Numbered from the stretch's first letter, positions 39,723 through 48,482 are shown. The stretch: 64,000 bases of DNA from SZAS-79 sp963844255 (GCA_963844255.1 CAWJNP010000014.1:1-64000); one strand, 5' to 3'. Numbers and translations: made by a program. The notes: generated from the sequence alone by a model not told the origin.

Positions 39723-40292
39723 TCAACCGCCCTGCCCGAGCATGGCTTTCTTGAGGTCCGCCTGGACCGGGTTCTCGCCCAGCCAGATACGCAGAAGCGC
39801 GCGATAGAAATCTTCGCCCGGGATCGGCTTGCCGCGCGGCTGGTTCTCGATCGTCACCTGCGTTCCCGCGCCGGGAATCCAGTCGAGCTGGATCACCATG
39901 CCGGTCTTCGCCTCCTTGATTTCCTTCATCAGCGAAGTCAGCAGCGACAGTCGCGGTGCAAGCGCCGTTACTTCGGCGTCAGTGTGGTTGGACTTGATGC
40001 CCTCCTCCAGCGCGGCGCCAAACTCCGCCGCATCGACGTCACGCAACATGTGGATCAGGATCCGCTTCGGTCCTGCCGAGGCCAGCACGTCAGCCACAAC
40101 GTTTTTCTTCGCCGGCAGATACAGTCCCAGCGCATACACCTTGAAGACAAACTTGCTGCGCAGCCCGGCGCCGTTCAGCACGAGGTCGGTTGCGCCGCTC
40201 CTGGTTGAATCGGCGAACTTCACGCCCGATACTTCTGCGCCGATGGCCCCGGTAGAGATCAGCATCAGCACGCCCGCAAGGAATTTTTTCAT
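39723..40292 (-). CDS. Chalcone isomerase-like periplasmic protein
   Basis: A 189-residue protein with a signal peptide (KKFLAGVLMLISTGAIGAEVSG) and the CHI-like fold motifs LVLNGAGLRSKFVFKVYALGLYLPAKK, and GEDFYRALLRIWLGENPV. Bacterial members are common and mostly lack the plant enzyme's active site; function is unknown, possibly fatty-acid or small-hydrophobe binding. It sits oddly between the two subunit genes of a fumarase-type dehydratase, with one base to the beta gene. Confidence 0.85.
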   Translation of the reverse strand: MKKFLAGVLMLISTGAIGAEVSGVKFADSTRSGATDLVLNGAGLRSKFVFKVYALGLYLPAKKNVVADVLASAGPKRILIHMLRDVDAAEFGAALEEGIKSNHTDAEVTALAPRLSLLTSLMKEIKEAKTGMVIQLDWIPGAGTQVTIENQPRGKPIPGEDFYRALLRIWLGENPVQADLKKAMLGQGG

Positions 40293-40305
40293 CGCTCCGC
40301 CCGCT

Positions 40306-41187
40306 TCAGTAACCGTACTCGATCCCCGCGGGACGAAACGTCGCCCGCGCCCGTCGCGCCGAGTGGCACTGCATGTTCACCGCCACCGGGTTCATCGTGA
40401 TGTGCGTCGCGGCCGTTTCCACATGCACCGCAAACGCGGTGGAGTCCCCGCCCAGGCCCTGCGGACCCACGCCCAGCTGGTTGACCGCCGCCGTCAGTGC
40501 TTTCTCGAGCTTGGCGCCCTTCGCGGTCGCTGCAGTGCGAGCCCAGCGGCCGCGTTGCCGCGACCTTGGAAAGATGCACGCACAGGTCCGAGGTGCCGCC
40601 CACGTCCGACGCCCACGATGGTCGGCGGGCAGGTCTTGCCGCCGGCATCGAGCACGCAATCGATGACGAAGGTCTTGATCGCATCCACGCCGTCGGCGGG
40701 AATCGCCATCTTGAGAAACGAGTTGTTCTCCGACCCCGAGCCCTTGGGGATCATTTCGATCTCGAGGAAGTCAGCCGTCCGAAGTGAAGTCGATGTTGAT
40801 CACCGGCACATGCCGATCCGCAGGAAGAGTGCTCGTTCTTGCGCGTGACCGGATGCACCACCGAGCGAGCGCAGCGGGTGCTCGCGCGTTGCACGTTCGC
40901 AACCGGTGCGGATCGCCTGCTTCAGGCCGAAGCCGTCGAGTTCGACGTTGCGCCCGATGCGCACGTTGTAGATCGGGAATGCCGGTGTCCTGGCACAGCA
41001 GGTTGTCGGTGTCCTCGGCGACCGTGATGTTGCGGATCATGGTGCCGAGCACCCCCTGCGCGGTTGCATCGGTCTCCTTCGCCACGAGCCCGGTGAACCC
41101 CTGCTTGATGTCCGGGGGCAGGAGCTTCAGCGCCCGGATGTACAACTCGCGGGCGGCTTCCTCGATTTGCTGGGGTTCGATTTTCAC
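40306..41187 (-). CDS. Class I fumarase/L-tartrate dehydratase, alpha subunit (several frameshifts)
   Basis: The N-terminal [4Fe-4S] domain of the two-subunit dehydratase. Fragments in order: IEEAARELYIRALKLLPPDIKQGF, NLLCQDTGIP (cluster Cys), then NVRIGRNVEL, VHPVTRKNEHSSCGSAC, MIPKGSGSENNSFLKM, CVLDAGGKTCPPTIVGVG with cluster Cys, LGVGPQGLGGDSTAFAVHVE, and THITMNPVAVNMQCHSARRA near the end. Breaks occur at roughly 40,985, 40,870, 40,815, 40,770, 40,615 and 40,545. The reading of all motifs in order argues for an intact gene in the organism. Confidence 0.85.
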
Positions 41188-41249
41188 GCTGATTCCGTCA
41201 GTTCGGTGGACTCAATGCCGGCGACATATCAAGTATTGCCCTTATACAA

Positions 41250-41301
41250 TCTCCCGATTCCGTGTGTTTTGCGCTCGCGCAAAACACACGGAATCGGGAG
41301 A
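41250..41301. repeat. Perfect 24-bp inverted repeat with CTCG loop
   Basis: Left arm 41250-41273 (starts TCTCCCGATTCCG) and right arm 41278-41301 (ends CGGAATCGGGAGA) are exact reverse complements around a four-base loop. It lies between the Bug receptor gene and the dehydratase alpha gene, both on the minus strand. It would form a very stable hairpin in RNA or cruciform in DNA. No T-run follows, so it is not a standard intrinsic terminator; a mobile palindromic element or mRNA-stability hairpin is possible. Confidence 0.9.
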
Positions 41302-41341
41302 CCTGGAACTTCAAATTCGCGATTCGCGTTCCACGAAGCGC

Positions 41342-42310
41342 CTACTTCACCGAAATCTTCCTCTCGCGAACGATCGTCGCCCACATTGCGGTTTCGGCCT
41401 TGATCGCGCGGCCGAACGCCTCGGGCGAATTGCCCACCGGCGCCATGCCCTGCGCAAAGAAGCGCGCCTTCATTTCGCTCGAATCGAGGGCCGTTCTGGT
41501 GTCGTGGTAGACCTTTTCGATGATCTCCTTCGGCGTGCCGGTCGGCGCCACGATGCCGAACCAGCCGGAGTTCTCGAAGCCGGGCAGCGTCTTGGCGATC
41601 GGCGGCACACCCGGCAGCTGCGGTGCCTCGGCCTTGCTGGTGACGCCGAGCGCGCGCAGTTTTCCGCCATTGATATGGCTCAGTGCGGCGGCCAGATTCG
41701 TGACCAGGAACGTGGTATCGCCGCCGATCAGGCCGATGAGCGAGGGGCCCTCGCCCTTGTACGGCACCGAGAGCGCATTGAACTTGGCGGTATTGACGAA
41801 GTTCTCCGCCGCCAGATGCGTTTGCGAGCCGATGCCGGCATGGCCGAAGGTGAACTTGCCGGGGCTCGCCCGTCCGGCATCGATCAGGTCCTTGACCGTT
41901 TTGTACGGAGAATTGGCTGCGACGACCAGCACCTGCGGGCCACTGACCACATTGGTGACCGGCACGAAGTCCTTCTCCGGGTTGTAGCTCATCTTGGCGT
42001 AGATGTGCTGGTTTGCCGTGATCACCGAGCCCGAGGGAAAGAACAGCGTGTATCCGTCCGGCGCGGCGCGCGCCGCTTCGGCCGCGCCGACGCCGCCGCC
42101 GGCGCCGCCGCGGTTCTCGATAACCACCGTCTGGCCCCACATGTCGCCGAGCTTCTGGCCGATCATGCGCGCCGAGATATCAGTGGCGCCACCCGGCGGG
42201 AAGGGAACGATGAACTTCACCGGTTTGGTCGGCCACGATTGCGCCTGGGCCGACGCTGCGAGCACGAGCCCCGCGAGAATACCCATCACTCTTCGAAATT
42301 GCATATTCAT
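41342..42310 (-). CDS. Bug/TctC family solute-binding receptor 1
   Basis: A 322-residue periplasmic receptor with signal peptide (GILAGLVLAASAQAQ) and the family motifs FPPGGATDISARMIGQKL, ENRGGAGGGVGAAEAA, PDGYTL, and VPYKGEGPSLIGLIGGDTTF. These proteins capture carboxylates for TTT-type transporters or for sensing; they are greatly expanded in Burkholderiales. It follows the fumarate-reductase-like membrane genes, so a C4-dicarboxylate or related ligand is plausible. Confidence 0.92.
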   Translation of the reverse strand: MNMQFRRVMGILAGLVLAASAQAQSWPTKPVKFIVPFPPGGATDISARMIGQKLGDMWGQTVVIENRGGAGGGVGAAEAARAAPDGYTLFFPSGSVITANQHIYAKMSYNPEKDFVPVTNVVSGPQVLVVAANSPYKTVKDLIDAGRASPGKFTFGHAGIGSQTHLAAENFVNTAKFNALSVPYKGEGPSLIGLIGGDTTFLVTNLAAALSHINGGKLRALGVTSKAEAPQLPGVPPIAKTLPGFENSGWFGIVAPTGTPKEIIEKVYHDTRTALDSSEMKARFFAQGMAPVGNSPEAFGRAIKAETAMWATIVRERKISVK

Positions 42311-42371
42311 CTCCTTGGTTTATCAGGCCCGGCAGCGAGGCTGGCGCCCGTGTTTAGCACTCTGGCGAATT

Positions 42372-42719
42372 CTACAGCGCCAGGGCGAAAGCCAATCCGA
42401 CGATCAGCGCGATGCCGCCTGCCACGGCCGCCAGAGATTTCTGCCAGTCGCGCCAGGGCAGGAATTCGAGCGCAAGCACTCGCAGCCCGCCGGTGAGGTG
42501 CGCGGCCAGCAGTATGACCAGACCCCATTCGGCAAACTTCACCAGCGGTGCATCGGTCCAGCGCAGAAACCCCTCCAGCTGCGCCTCGCCCTGGATTGCG
42601 TGGCCAAGCGCCCAGAAATGCAGGGGGAGGAACAGGGCCAGCGCCAGTCCGGAGAGCCGGTGCACCAGAAACGCCCACCAGGCCGGATGGCTGCGGGCGC
42701 GGGCGTCGTTGGACTTCAC
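42372..42719 (-). CDS. Fumarate reductase/succinate dehydrogenase membrane anchor (SdhC/FrdD-like)
   Basis: A 115-residue protein with three membrane segments and the Sdh cytochrome-type HRLSGLALALFLPLHFWALGHA and AAHLTGGLRVLALE, containing conserved His residues that could bind heme b. It overlaps the preceding gene by four bases (ATGA), showing translational coupling with the other anchor subunit. Confidence 0.8.
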   Translation of the reverse strand: MKSNDARARSHPAWWAFLVHRLSGLALALFLPLHFWALGHAIQGEAQLEGFLRWTDAPLVKFAEWGLVILLAAHLTGGLRVLALEFLPWRDWQKSLAAVAGGIALIVGLAFALAL

Positions 42720-43063
42720 CCGAGCACCCCGAACATGCCGAACACCGCACGCATCCCCAACACTGCGAGGAGTGCCGCAAAACCGATCAGAGCACGATCA
42801 CGCGAAGGACTGCGCCAGGAAAACCACTCCGACAGAATCGCGCGCAGTCCGATGGGCACGTGTACCGCAACAGCCAGCACAAAAAGCGAATAAAACCCCA
42901 GCCAGGCCGGATTTCCGCGGGTGCGTCCGAGGATTTCGGCGCCTGAGAGCCCGCCGCGCACCGCATAGATGATGGTTGCCAGGTGCACCAGCACGCACAA
43001 TGCAAGCACCGCTGCACTCACGCGCTGGCCGATCCAGAGCAGGGTCTGGGCCCGTGCGCTCAC
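42716..43063 (-). CDS. Fumarate reductase/succinate dehydrogenase membrane anchor, second subunit
   Basis: A 115-residue three-helix membrane protein: LLWIGQRVSAAVLALCVLVHLATIIYAVRGG and FVLAVAVHVPIGLRAILSEW, each with a His suited to heme or quinone binding. It lies directly after the iron-sulfur subunit gene and before the other anchor. Confidence 0.8.
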   Translation of the reverse strand: MSARAQTLLWIGQRVSAAVLALCVLVHLATIIYAVRGGLSGAEILGRTRGNPAWLGFYSLFVLAVAVHVPIGLRAILSEWFSWRSPSRDRALIGFAALLAVLGMRAVFGMFGVLG

Positions 43064-43091
43064 TGGGCAATCTCCCGGCGCCCTTCTCCCA

Positions 43092-43817
43092 TCAAAGCGC
43101 CCCCTTGAGCGCCGCCTTCAGGATCGCGCGCTTCAGCCCCGCGATTCCCGCGGTGGGCGAGATCTGCTTGGGGCAGCGCTCGGTACAGCTCATGTGCGTA
43201 TGGCAGGCGTGGCACCCGGCATCCCCGGCAACCGCGCGCAACCGCTCGAGGTGTCCCGCATCGCGCACGTCCTGCGTGAGCGTCCAGGCACGGTTCAGTG
43301 CGGCCGGGCCGAGATAGTCCGGGTTCCAGGTCACCACATCGCAGGCGCTGTAGCAGACCGCGCAGCCGATGCATTCGATGCCGGCGTCCACCTCCTTGCG
43401 CGCCTCCGAGGCCGGAGAAACCTTTTCGAATTCGTCGTGCCGCGTGCGGGTGCCGGTGAATCGTCCTTTCGCCTTCGCCCATTTGTCGAAGAATGCGCGC
43501 ATGTCGGTGACGAGATCCCTGACCACCGGCAGGTTGGCAAGCGGTCCGATTTCGAGTCGCCCGTCCCCGGCGACTTTCGACACATGGGTGCGGCAGGTCC
43601 AGCGCGACACGCCGTTCACTGTCATCGCACAGGAGCCGCACATCCCCACGCGGCAGGCGTAGCGATACGCGAGCGCCGGATCGATGTGCCGCTGTACGTG
43701 CGTGACGACATCGAGCACGGTCTGGCTCGCCTGGCGCGGTACCTCGTAGGCCTGCCAGCGTCCCGTCCCGGAATCCCCGTCATCGGTGCGCCAGATGCGT
43801 ACGTTGAGCATGTCCAT
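43092..43817 (-). CDS. Fumarate reductase/succinate dehydrogenase iron-sulfur subunit
   Basis: A 241-residue electron-transfer subunit with all three cluster motifs: [2Fe-2S] CRVGMCGSCAMTVNG with a later Cys in WTCRTHV, [4Fe-4S] CIGCAVCYSAC, and the third cluster Cys set CHACHTHMSC..RCPK. It precedes the two anchor genes; a flavoprotein is expected nearby and the one at 34.6-36.4 kb is the candidate. Confidence 0.9.
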   Translation of the reverse strand: MDMLNVRIWRTDDGDSGTGRWQAYEVPRQASQTVLDVVTHVQRHIDPALAYRYACRVGMCGSCAMTVNGVSRWTCRTHVSKVAGDGRLEIGPLANLPVVRDLVTDMRAFFDKWAKAKGRFTGTRTRHDEFEKVSPASEARKEVDAGIECIGCAVCYSACDVVTWNPDYLGPAALNRAWTLTQDVRDAGHLERLRAVAGDAGCHACHTHMSCTERCPKQISPTAGIAGLKRAILKAALKGAL

Positions 43818-43823
43818 GACGCC

Positions 43824-45458
43824 TCAGGCGTGTACCGCGGGGGCCGGCAGGCCCTCGATCATCACGTTCACGCAGGCCGGCAGTCCTGACGCAGTGGCCC
43901 GTGCCAGCGCTGCAGGCAGATCGGCCGCACCGGGTGCGAATTCACCATGACCACCCAGCGCGGCGACCATCTGATCGTAACGTGTCGGCAGGAGCGTGCA
44001 TCCCACAGTGCGATCCTTTCCATAGGTGCGCAACTGGATCTGGTGCTCGGCATTCCAGCAGGCGTCGTTGCCGATGACCGCCAGGATGGGCAGCGACTCT
44101 CTCACCGCCGTGTCGAATTCCATTGCGTGAAAGCCGAAGGTCCCGTCGCCCAGCATGACAATCACGGTGGCTTCGGGACGCGCAAGCTTCGCCGCCAGGG
44201 CAAACGGCAGCGCACTGCCGATGGCGCCAGCCGGACCGTTGATGATGCGGGTCGGCGCGCTCACGCAGGCCTGGGCCCACTGGCCGAACTCGCCTCCGTC
44301 GGACACCAGCACCGCATCCTTTGCGGCATCGATGGCTTTCTGGACCGCGCGCCCGACTTCGACCGGATGCGCGGGCGCACCCGCCCTCGTGCCGATCTTC
44401 TCCCAGGCCGCAGGCCGGTGTTTCAATGCGGCCTCGACTTCACCGGTCCAACCGCCTGCGACGCGCCGGCTCGCAAGGCCCGTGAGACGCTCGGCGCAGG
44501 CAAACGGCTCGGCCAGCGCGGCAAGTGCGATGCGCGAAGGATCGCCCAGCGCATAGCCTGCGCGACGCAAGGCTTCGGGGTCCGGATCGAGCACGATGAA
44601 ACGCGCGTCTTTCGCGATTGCCGGGGCCTGGCCGAACTTGAGCGTGAAATCGAGCTGCTTGCCCATGAGCACGATGAGGTCCGCCCGTGCCAGCATGGTC
44701 GGGAAGGCGCCGAGGCAGGGATCGTTCACACCGCGTGGACTTTCCATGCAGATCACCGGGAGTCCGCAGGCGGCGGCGAGCGCGCGCTGCGCCAGACGAC
44801 CGTGATCCGTGGACATCGCGGGACCGGTAAGGATCAGGGGACGCTTGGCGCGCGCAAGCTCCTCGAGTACTGTCTTTGCAAGACCCTCGCCCAGCGGAAT
44901 CGGCGTGACCTCGAACGCGTCGCTTGCGGGAATCGCCGATTCGCCCTCCGCAACCCGGTCTTCGAGCACGTCGAATGGCAGGGACAGATGCACCGGCCCC
45001 GGACGTCCGAAGCGCGCATGGCGCATTGCGCGCGCTATGTCCGCACCGAGATTCGCCGCGCGCTGCGCGGTGAACGCCGCCTTGACGACAGGCGCGGCCA
45101 TGTCGGCCTGGCGCATTTCCTGGAACGAACCCTTGTGCAATTCGGCCAGCGGCGCATGCCCGGAAAGCAGCACCATCGGCGATTCGGAGGCCAAGGCTGT
45201 GTACAACGCGCCGACCGCGTTCGCGTGGCCCGGGCCACCCGTCACCAGTGCGATGCCGACTTCGCCCGTCATGCGTGCCCAGGCATCGGCCATGTGCACC
45301 GCCGCGCCCTCGTGGCGCACATGGTGGATCACCTGTCCGGCGTCGATGCTCGCGTCGTAGACCGGCATCACCTGATTGCCGGAGAGCGAGAACACATGTT
45401 TCACCCCCGCCCGCGCCAGCGCGCGGGCAAGGATATCGGCGCCGCGCAGGTTCGCCAC
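43824..45458 (-). CDS. Thiamine-diphosphate enzyme, acetolactate synthase-like
   Basis: A 544-residue ThDP enzyme. The activating Glu is in HVRHEGAAVHMADAWAR; GGPGHANAVGALYTA follows; the ThDP-Mg motif is MLGDGTFGFHAMEFDTAVRESLPILAVIGND. It lacks clear hallmarks of true acetolactate synthase (no small subunit gene next to it) and could be a decarboxylase or carboligase such as glyoxylate carboligase, sulfopyruvate decarboxylase-like or oxalyl-CoA-like enzymes. It is 19 bases after the UxaA-family gene, in the same operon. Confidence 0.82.
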   Translation of the reverse strand: MANLRGADILARALARAGVKHVFSLSGNQVMPVYDASIDAGQVIHHVRHEGAAVHMADAWARMTGEVGIALVTGGPGHANAVGALYTALASESPMVLLSGHAPLAELHKGSFQEMRQADMAAPVVKAAFTAQRAANLGADIARAMRHARFGRPGPVHLSLPFDVLEDRVAEGESAIPASDAFEVTPIPLGEGLAKTVLEELARAKRPLILTGPAMSTDHGRLAQRALAAACGLPVICMESPRGVNDPCLGAFPTMLARADLIVLMGKQLDFTLKFGQAPAIAKDARFIVLDPDPEALRRAGYALGDPSRIALAALAEPFACAERLTGLASRRVAGGWTGEVEAALKHRPAAWEKIGTRAGAPAHPVEVGRAVQKAIDAAKDAVLVSDGGEFGQWAQACVSAPTRIINGPAGAIGSALPFALAAKLARPEATVIVMLGDGTFGFHAMEFDTAVRESLPILAVIGNDACWNAEHQIQLRTYGKDRTVGCTLLPTRYDQMVAALGGHGEFAPGAADLPAALARATASGLPACVNVMIEGLPAPAVHA

Positions 45459-45477
45459 CGGCTGTCGTTCCTTCGGC

Positions 45478-46653
45478 TTACGCCGATTCGTACAGTCGGG
45501 TCAGGACGAACTGCCGCTGGCCCAGCGCTTCCGCGGCGGTCAACCGGCCGTTGGCGGTGCGGAACATGCACTCAAGCAGCGCGTCGCCGGCCTGGTCCGG
45601 GGTCATTTCCTTGCGCAGCAATCCGGACACGTCGACGTCGATGTGTTCCGACATCGTGCGCACCGTGCGCGGATTCGCGCAGATCTTGATCACCGGCAGG
45701 ATCGGGTTGCCGACCACGTTGCCCTGCCCGGTCGGGAAGAAGTGCACCGTGTAGCCCGAAGCCGCGCACAGCGTAACCATTTCAGCCGCGGCCGAAGACG
45801 AGTCCATGAACCACAGCCCCGGGCCTGTCGGCTTCTCGGCCTTGTCCAGCACCCCGTCGACCATGCACTTCTTGCCGATCTTCTGGATGTTTCCGAGCGC
45901 CTTTTCCTCGATCGTCGTGAGACCGCCGGCGATGTTGCCCTTGGTCGGCTGCGAATCGGAGAGGTCGCTGGTCTTGTGCTTGTCGATGATCGCCTGGTAG
46001 CGGTCGAACATGAACTGGAATTTCTTCCTCACCGCGTCCGTCCTGCAGCGCGCCGCGACGAGGTGCTCGCCTCCGGTGAGTTCGGTCGTCTCGCCGAACA
46101 CCAGGGTGGTCTTGTGCGGGTAGAGCTTGTCGAACGCATTGCCCACCGTGGGGTTCGCGCCACAGCCCGAGGTCGTGTCGGATTCGCCGCACTTGGTGGA
46201 GATCCAGAGGTCCTTCAGCGGACGCTCGACGCGGCGCAGTTCCGAGGCCCACTGCACGTATTCCTTTGCAACCTTGGAGGCGCGCATGATCGTGTCATGG
46301 TCACCGTGCTGTTCGATGCCGAAGAACGATACCGGTTTGCCGGTCTTTGCGATGCCATCGGCAATCTTCTTCGCCCAGCCGTCCTCGATGCCGATGACCA
46401 CCACTGCTGCAACGTTCGGGTTCGAGCCGGTGCCGATCAGGGTCTGGAAGTGCAGGTCCAGGTCGGCGCCGAACTGCAGGCGGCCGTAGGGGTGCGGGAT
46501 CGCCATCACGCCCTTGATGTTGTGTGCCACGGCCTCGCAGGCCGCGTTGGACAGATCGTCCACCGGCAGGATGATCACGTGGTTGCGCACGCCGATGCGG
46601 CCGTTCTCGCGCTTGTAGCCCCAGAAGGTGGCTTTCTTCAGATTGAGTGCCAT
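45478..46653 (-). CDS. UxaA/SuyB-family lyase, large subunit
   Basis: A 391-residue protein of the altronate dehydratase/sulfolactate sulfo-lyase family: GYKRENGRIGVRNHVIILPVDDLSNAA, HPYGRLQFGADLDLHFQTLIGTGSNPNVAAVVVIGIE, STKCGESDTTSGCGANPTVGNAFD with the metal-binding Cys, and ASGYTVHFFPTGQGNVVGNPILPVIKI. Together with the separate SAF-domain subunit upstream it matches the two-gene SuyAB layout (release of sulfite from 3-sulfolactate) better than one-chain UxaA or GarD. Substrate inferred only. Confidence 0.82.
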   Translation of the reverse strand: MALNLKKATFWGYKRENGRIGVRNHVIILPVDDLSNAACEAVAHNIKGVMAIPHPYGRLQFGADLDLHFQTLIGTGSNPNVAAVVVIGIEDGWAKKIADGIAKTGKPVSFFGIEQHGDHDTIMRASKVAKEYVQWASELRRVERPLKDLWISTKCGESDTTSGCGANPTVGNAFDKLYPHKTTLVFGETTELTGGEHLVAARCRTDAVRKKFQFMFDRYQAIIDKHKTSDLSDSQPTKGNIAGGLTTIEEKALGNIQKIGKKCMVDGVLDKAEKPTGPGLWFMDSSSAAAEMVTLCAASGYTVHFFPTGQGNVVGNPILPVIKICANPRTVRTMSEHIDVDVSGLLRKEMTPDQAGDALLECMFRTANGRLTAAEALGQRQFVLTRLYESA

Positions 46654-46662
46654 GTGGGCTCC

Positions 46663-46944
46663 TTACCAGCGCTTGGTTTTGATGTTGTGGACGTGGGCGT
46701 GTGCGCCCTTGGAAATCGGCGCCACGACCTTGCCGATGTCGACGCCGTACTTGATCACGGTGTCGCCCTTCTTGTAGTCCCTGAGGGACACCTTGTGGCC
46801 GATCGGAATGTCATTCCGGGCCTTGATCCGGACTTCCTTGTCCTGGTCCATGATCCAGCCGATCATCGTCTGGCCGGTCTTGATGCCTTCGACGACGACG
46901 ACGCCTACGCCGTCCCCTTCGTCGTGCACGACAAAATGAATCAT
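46663..46944 (-). CDS. SAF-domain small subunit, SuyA/UxaA N-terminal type
   Basis: A 93-residue protein: HFVVHDEGDGVGVVVVEGI..GQTMIGWIMDQ, then IKARNDIPIGHKVSL and GAHAHVHNIKTKRW. It matches the N-terminal SAF domain of altronate/galactarate dehydratases, which is the separate SuyA subunit in sulfolactate sulfo-lyase. First gene of the long minus-strand operon, divergent from the GntR regulator. Confidence 0.82.
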   Translation of the reverse strand: MIHFVVHDEGDGVGVVVVEGIKTGQTMIGWIMDQDKEVRIKARNDIPIGHKVSLRDYKKGDTVIKYGVDIGKVVAPISKGAHAHVHNIKTKRW

Positions 46945-47004
46945 TGCGTTTCTCCGCGGTGGCTGGATGAAGAGGGAGCAGTCTAGACTGGCTGGTTTCG
47001 GAAA

Positions 47005-47018
47005 GTCAACTATATGAC
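47005..47018. promoter_or_regulatory. Candidate GntR operator in the divergent promoter region
   Basis: GTCA-ACTATA-TGAC is a short inverted repeat in the AT-rich 104-base space between the SuyA-like gene and the regulator gene. The position, spanning both promoters, suits control of the operon and of the regulator itself. The arms are only four bases, so chance is possible. Confidence 0.4.
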
Positions 47019-47048
47019 CTGAATGAATCGCATGGTAGATTGGCCACC

Positions 47049-47819
47049 ATGAACCAGGCCATCGAACCCGGCATCCCCCTGAGCGGCACGCGCGACTTCC
47101 AGCCGCTGTACCGGGAAGTGAAGCGCCTGCTTACGCAAAGCCTGATCGAGGGCGAGTGGGCCGCCGGCGCCGCCCTGCCCTCGGAAACCCGGCTCGCGCA
47201 ACGCTACAACGTCTCGATCGGCACCCTCAGAAAGGCGATCGACGAACTGGTGGCGGAGCGGATCGTGACCCGTCATCAGGGGCGCGGCACGTTTGTCGCG
47301 ACGCACAACGCGAACCGCCTGATGTTCCATTTCTTTCACATCGTCGGGCGCGATGGCGGCAAGGAGTATCCGACCACGCGTACGCTTTCGTTCCGGCGCG
47401 GCAAGGCCGATGCCTCGGAAGCGCGCCGGCTTGCAATCGCGCCGGGCGGCGCCGTGCTGCGCATCCGCAACCTGCTGTCGCTCGCCGGCCGTCCGGTGAT
47501 TCTCGATGACATCGTGGTGCCGCAGGCGCTGTTGCCCGACCTCACGGAAAAGATCTTTGTCGCGCGCGACAACACGATCTACCACCTCTACCAGACGCGC
47601 TACGGCATCAATGTGCTGCGCTCGAGCGAACGGCTCTCCGCCGTTCTTGCCGGTGCGGGCGCCGCAAAGCAACTGCGCGTGAAAAAGGGCGCGCCCCTGC
47701 TGACGATCAACCGGACCGCGCTGACCTACCGCGATACCCCGGTGGAACTGCGCCGCAGCCTGGTGAATACCGAGGCGCACGAGTACGCAAGCGACCTCGG
47801 CCGCGAAGACCGGACCTGA
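47049..47819 (+). CDS. GntR/HutC-family transcriptional regulator
   Basis: A 256-residue regulator with an N-terminal winged helix (PLYREVKRLLTQSLIEGEWAAGAALPSETRLAQRYNVSIGTLRKAIDELVAERIVTRHQGRGTFV) and a C-terminal UTRA effector domain (LLSLAGRPVILDDIVVPQALLPDL, VLRSSERLSAVLA). Divergent from the SuyAB/ThDP/Frd operon, which it probably represses until the substrate binds UTRA. ATG 47049 is preferred over TTG 47040. Confidence 0.9.
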   Translation: MNQAIEPGIPLSGTRDFQPLYREVKRLLTQSLIEGEWAAGAALPSETRLAQRYNVSIGTLRKAIDELVAERIVTRHQGRGTFVATHNANRLMFHFFHIVGRDGGKEYPTTRTLSFRRGKADASEARRLAIAPGGAVLRIRNLLSLAGRPVILDDIVVPQALLPDLTEKIFVARDNTIYHLYQTRYGINVLRSSERLSAVLAGAGAAKQLRVKKGAPLLTINRTALTYRDTPVELRRSLVNTEAHEYASDLGREDRT

Positions 47820-47832
47820 ACCCGACGGGCGG

Positions 47833-48429
47833 TTATTCCGCCTCGGCAGCCTCGTCTTCCGCCCTCAGGCGAACAGGCCCCTGCAGGTGCGGATACCGGC
47901 CCAGACACCCGGCGTAGAACGCGCGCAGCGCATCCATGTCCTCCCCAAGGTTTCCGCTCGGAACGAACAGCGGCCCGATCCCACCCTGCTTGCGGCCGTA
48001 GTCAAGAAAACTCGGCGCGATGGGGACACCGGCTGCGAGGGCCACATAGTAGAAGCCGCTCTTCCAGTACGGCGAATAGCTGCGCGTGCCTTCCGGCGGC
48101 ATCGCGAGGACCAGATTCGCGCCTGAACTGAAACGCGCGGCCAGCTGCTCGACCATGTTGCGCGGCGAGCTGCGATCCACGGGGATTCCGCCCAGAGATC
48201 GCATCAGAGCACCGAACGGCGCGCGAAAGAGCGTGTCCTTGCCTACCCAGGAAGGGCGAAATCCGAGCGCCATCCCGAACAGCAGCATCAGGGGAAAATC
48301 CCAGTTGCTCGTGTGGGGCGCGGCAATCAGTACATACCGGCGACCGTCCGGCGGGCCGCCGATCACTTTCCAGCCAAGCGCGCCGAGGCAGCTGCGCCCG
48401 ATCCACGCCACCACGTTCTTCAGTGCCAT
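47833..48429 (-). CDS. PlsC-like 1-acylglycerol-3-phosphate acyltransferase family protein
   Basis: A 198-residue acyltransferase-fold protein: APHTSNWDFPLML (in place of the usual HxxxxD, here HTSNWD with correct spacing), GKDTLFRAPFGALMRSLGGIPVDRS, and PPEGTRSYSPYWKSGFYYVALAAGVPIAPSFLDYGRKQGG. Such short members occur in many proteobacteria; acyl acceptor unknown. Convergent with the GntR gene. Confidence 0.85.
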   Translation of the reverse strand: MALKNVVAWIGRSCLGALGWKVIGGPPDGRRYVLIAAPHTSNWDFPLMLLFGMALGFRPSWVGKDTLFRAPFGALMRSLGGIPVDRSSPRNMVEQLAARFSSGANLVLAMPPEGTRSYSPYWKSGFYYVALAAGVPIAPSFLDYGRKQGGIGPLFVPSGNLGEDMDALRAFYAGCLGRYPHLQGPVRLRAEDEAAEAE

Positions 48430-48482
48430 TCAGGCTTTGCCACCTTGTGTTTAAATCGACGCGAATTCTAGAGGAGAACGGA

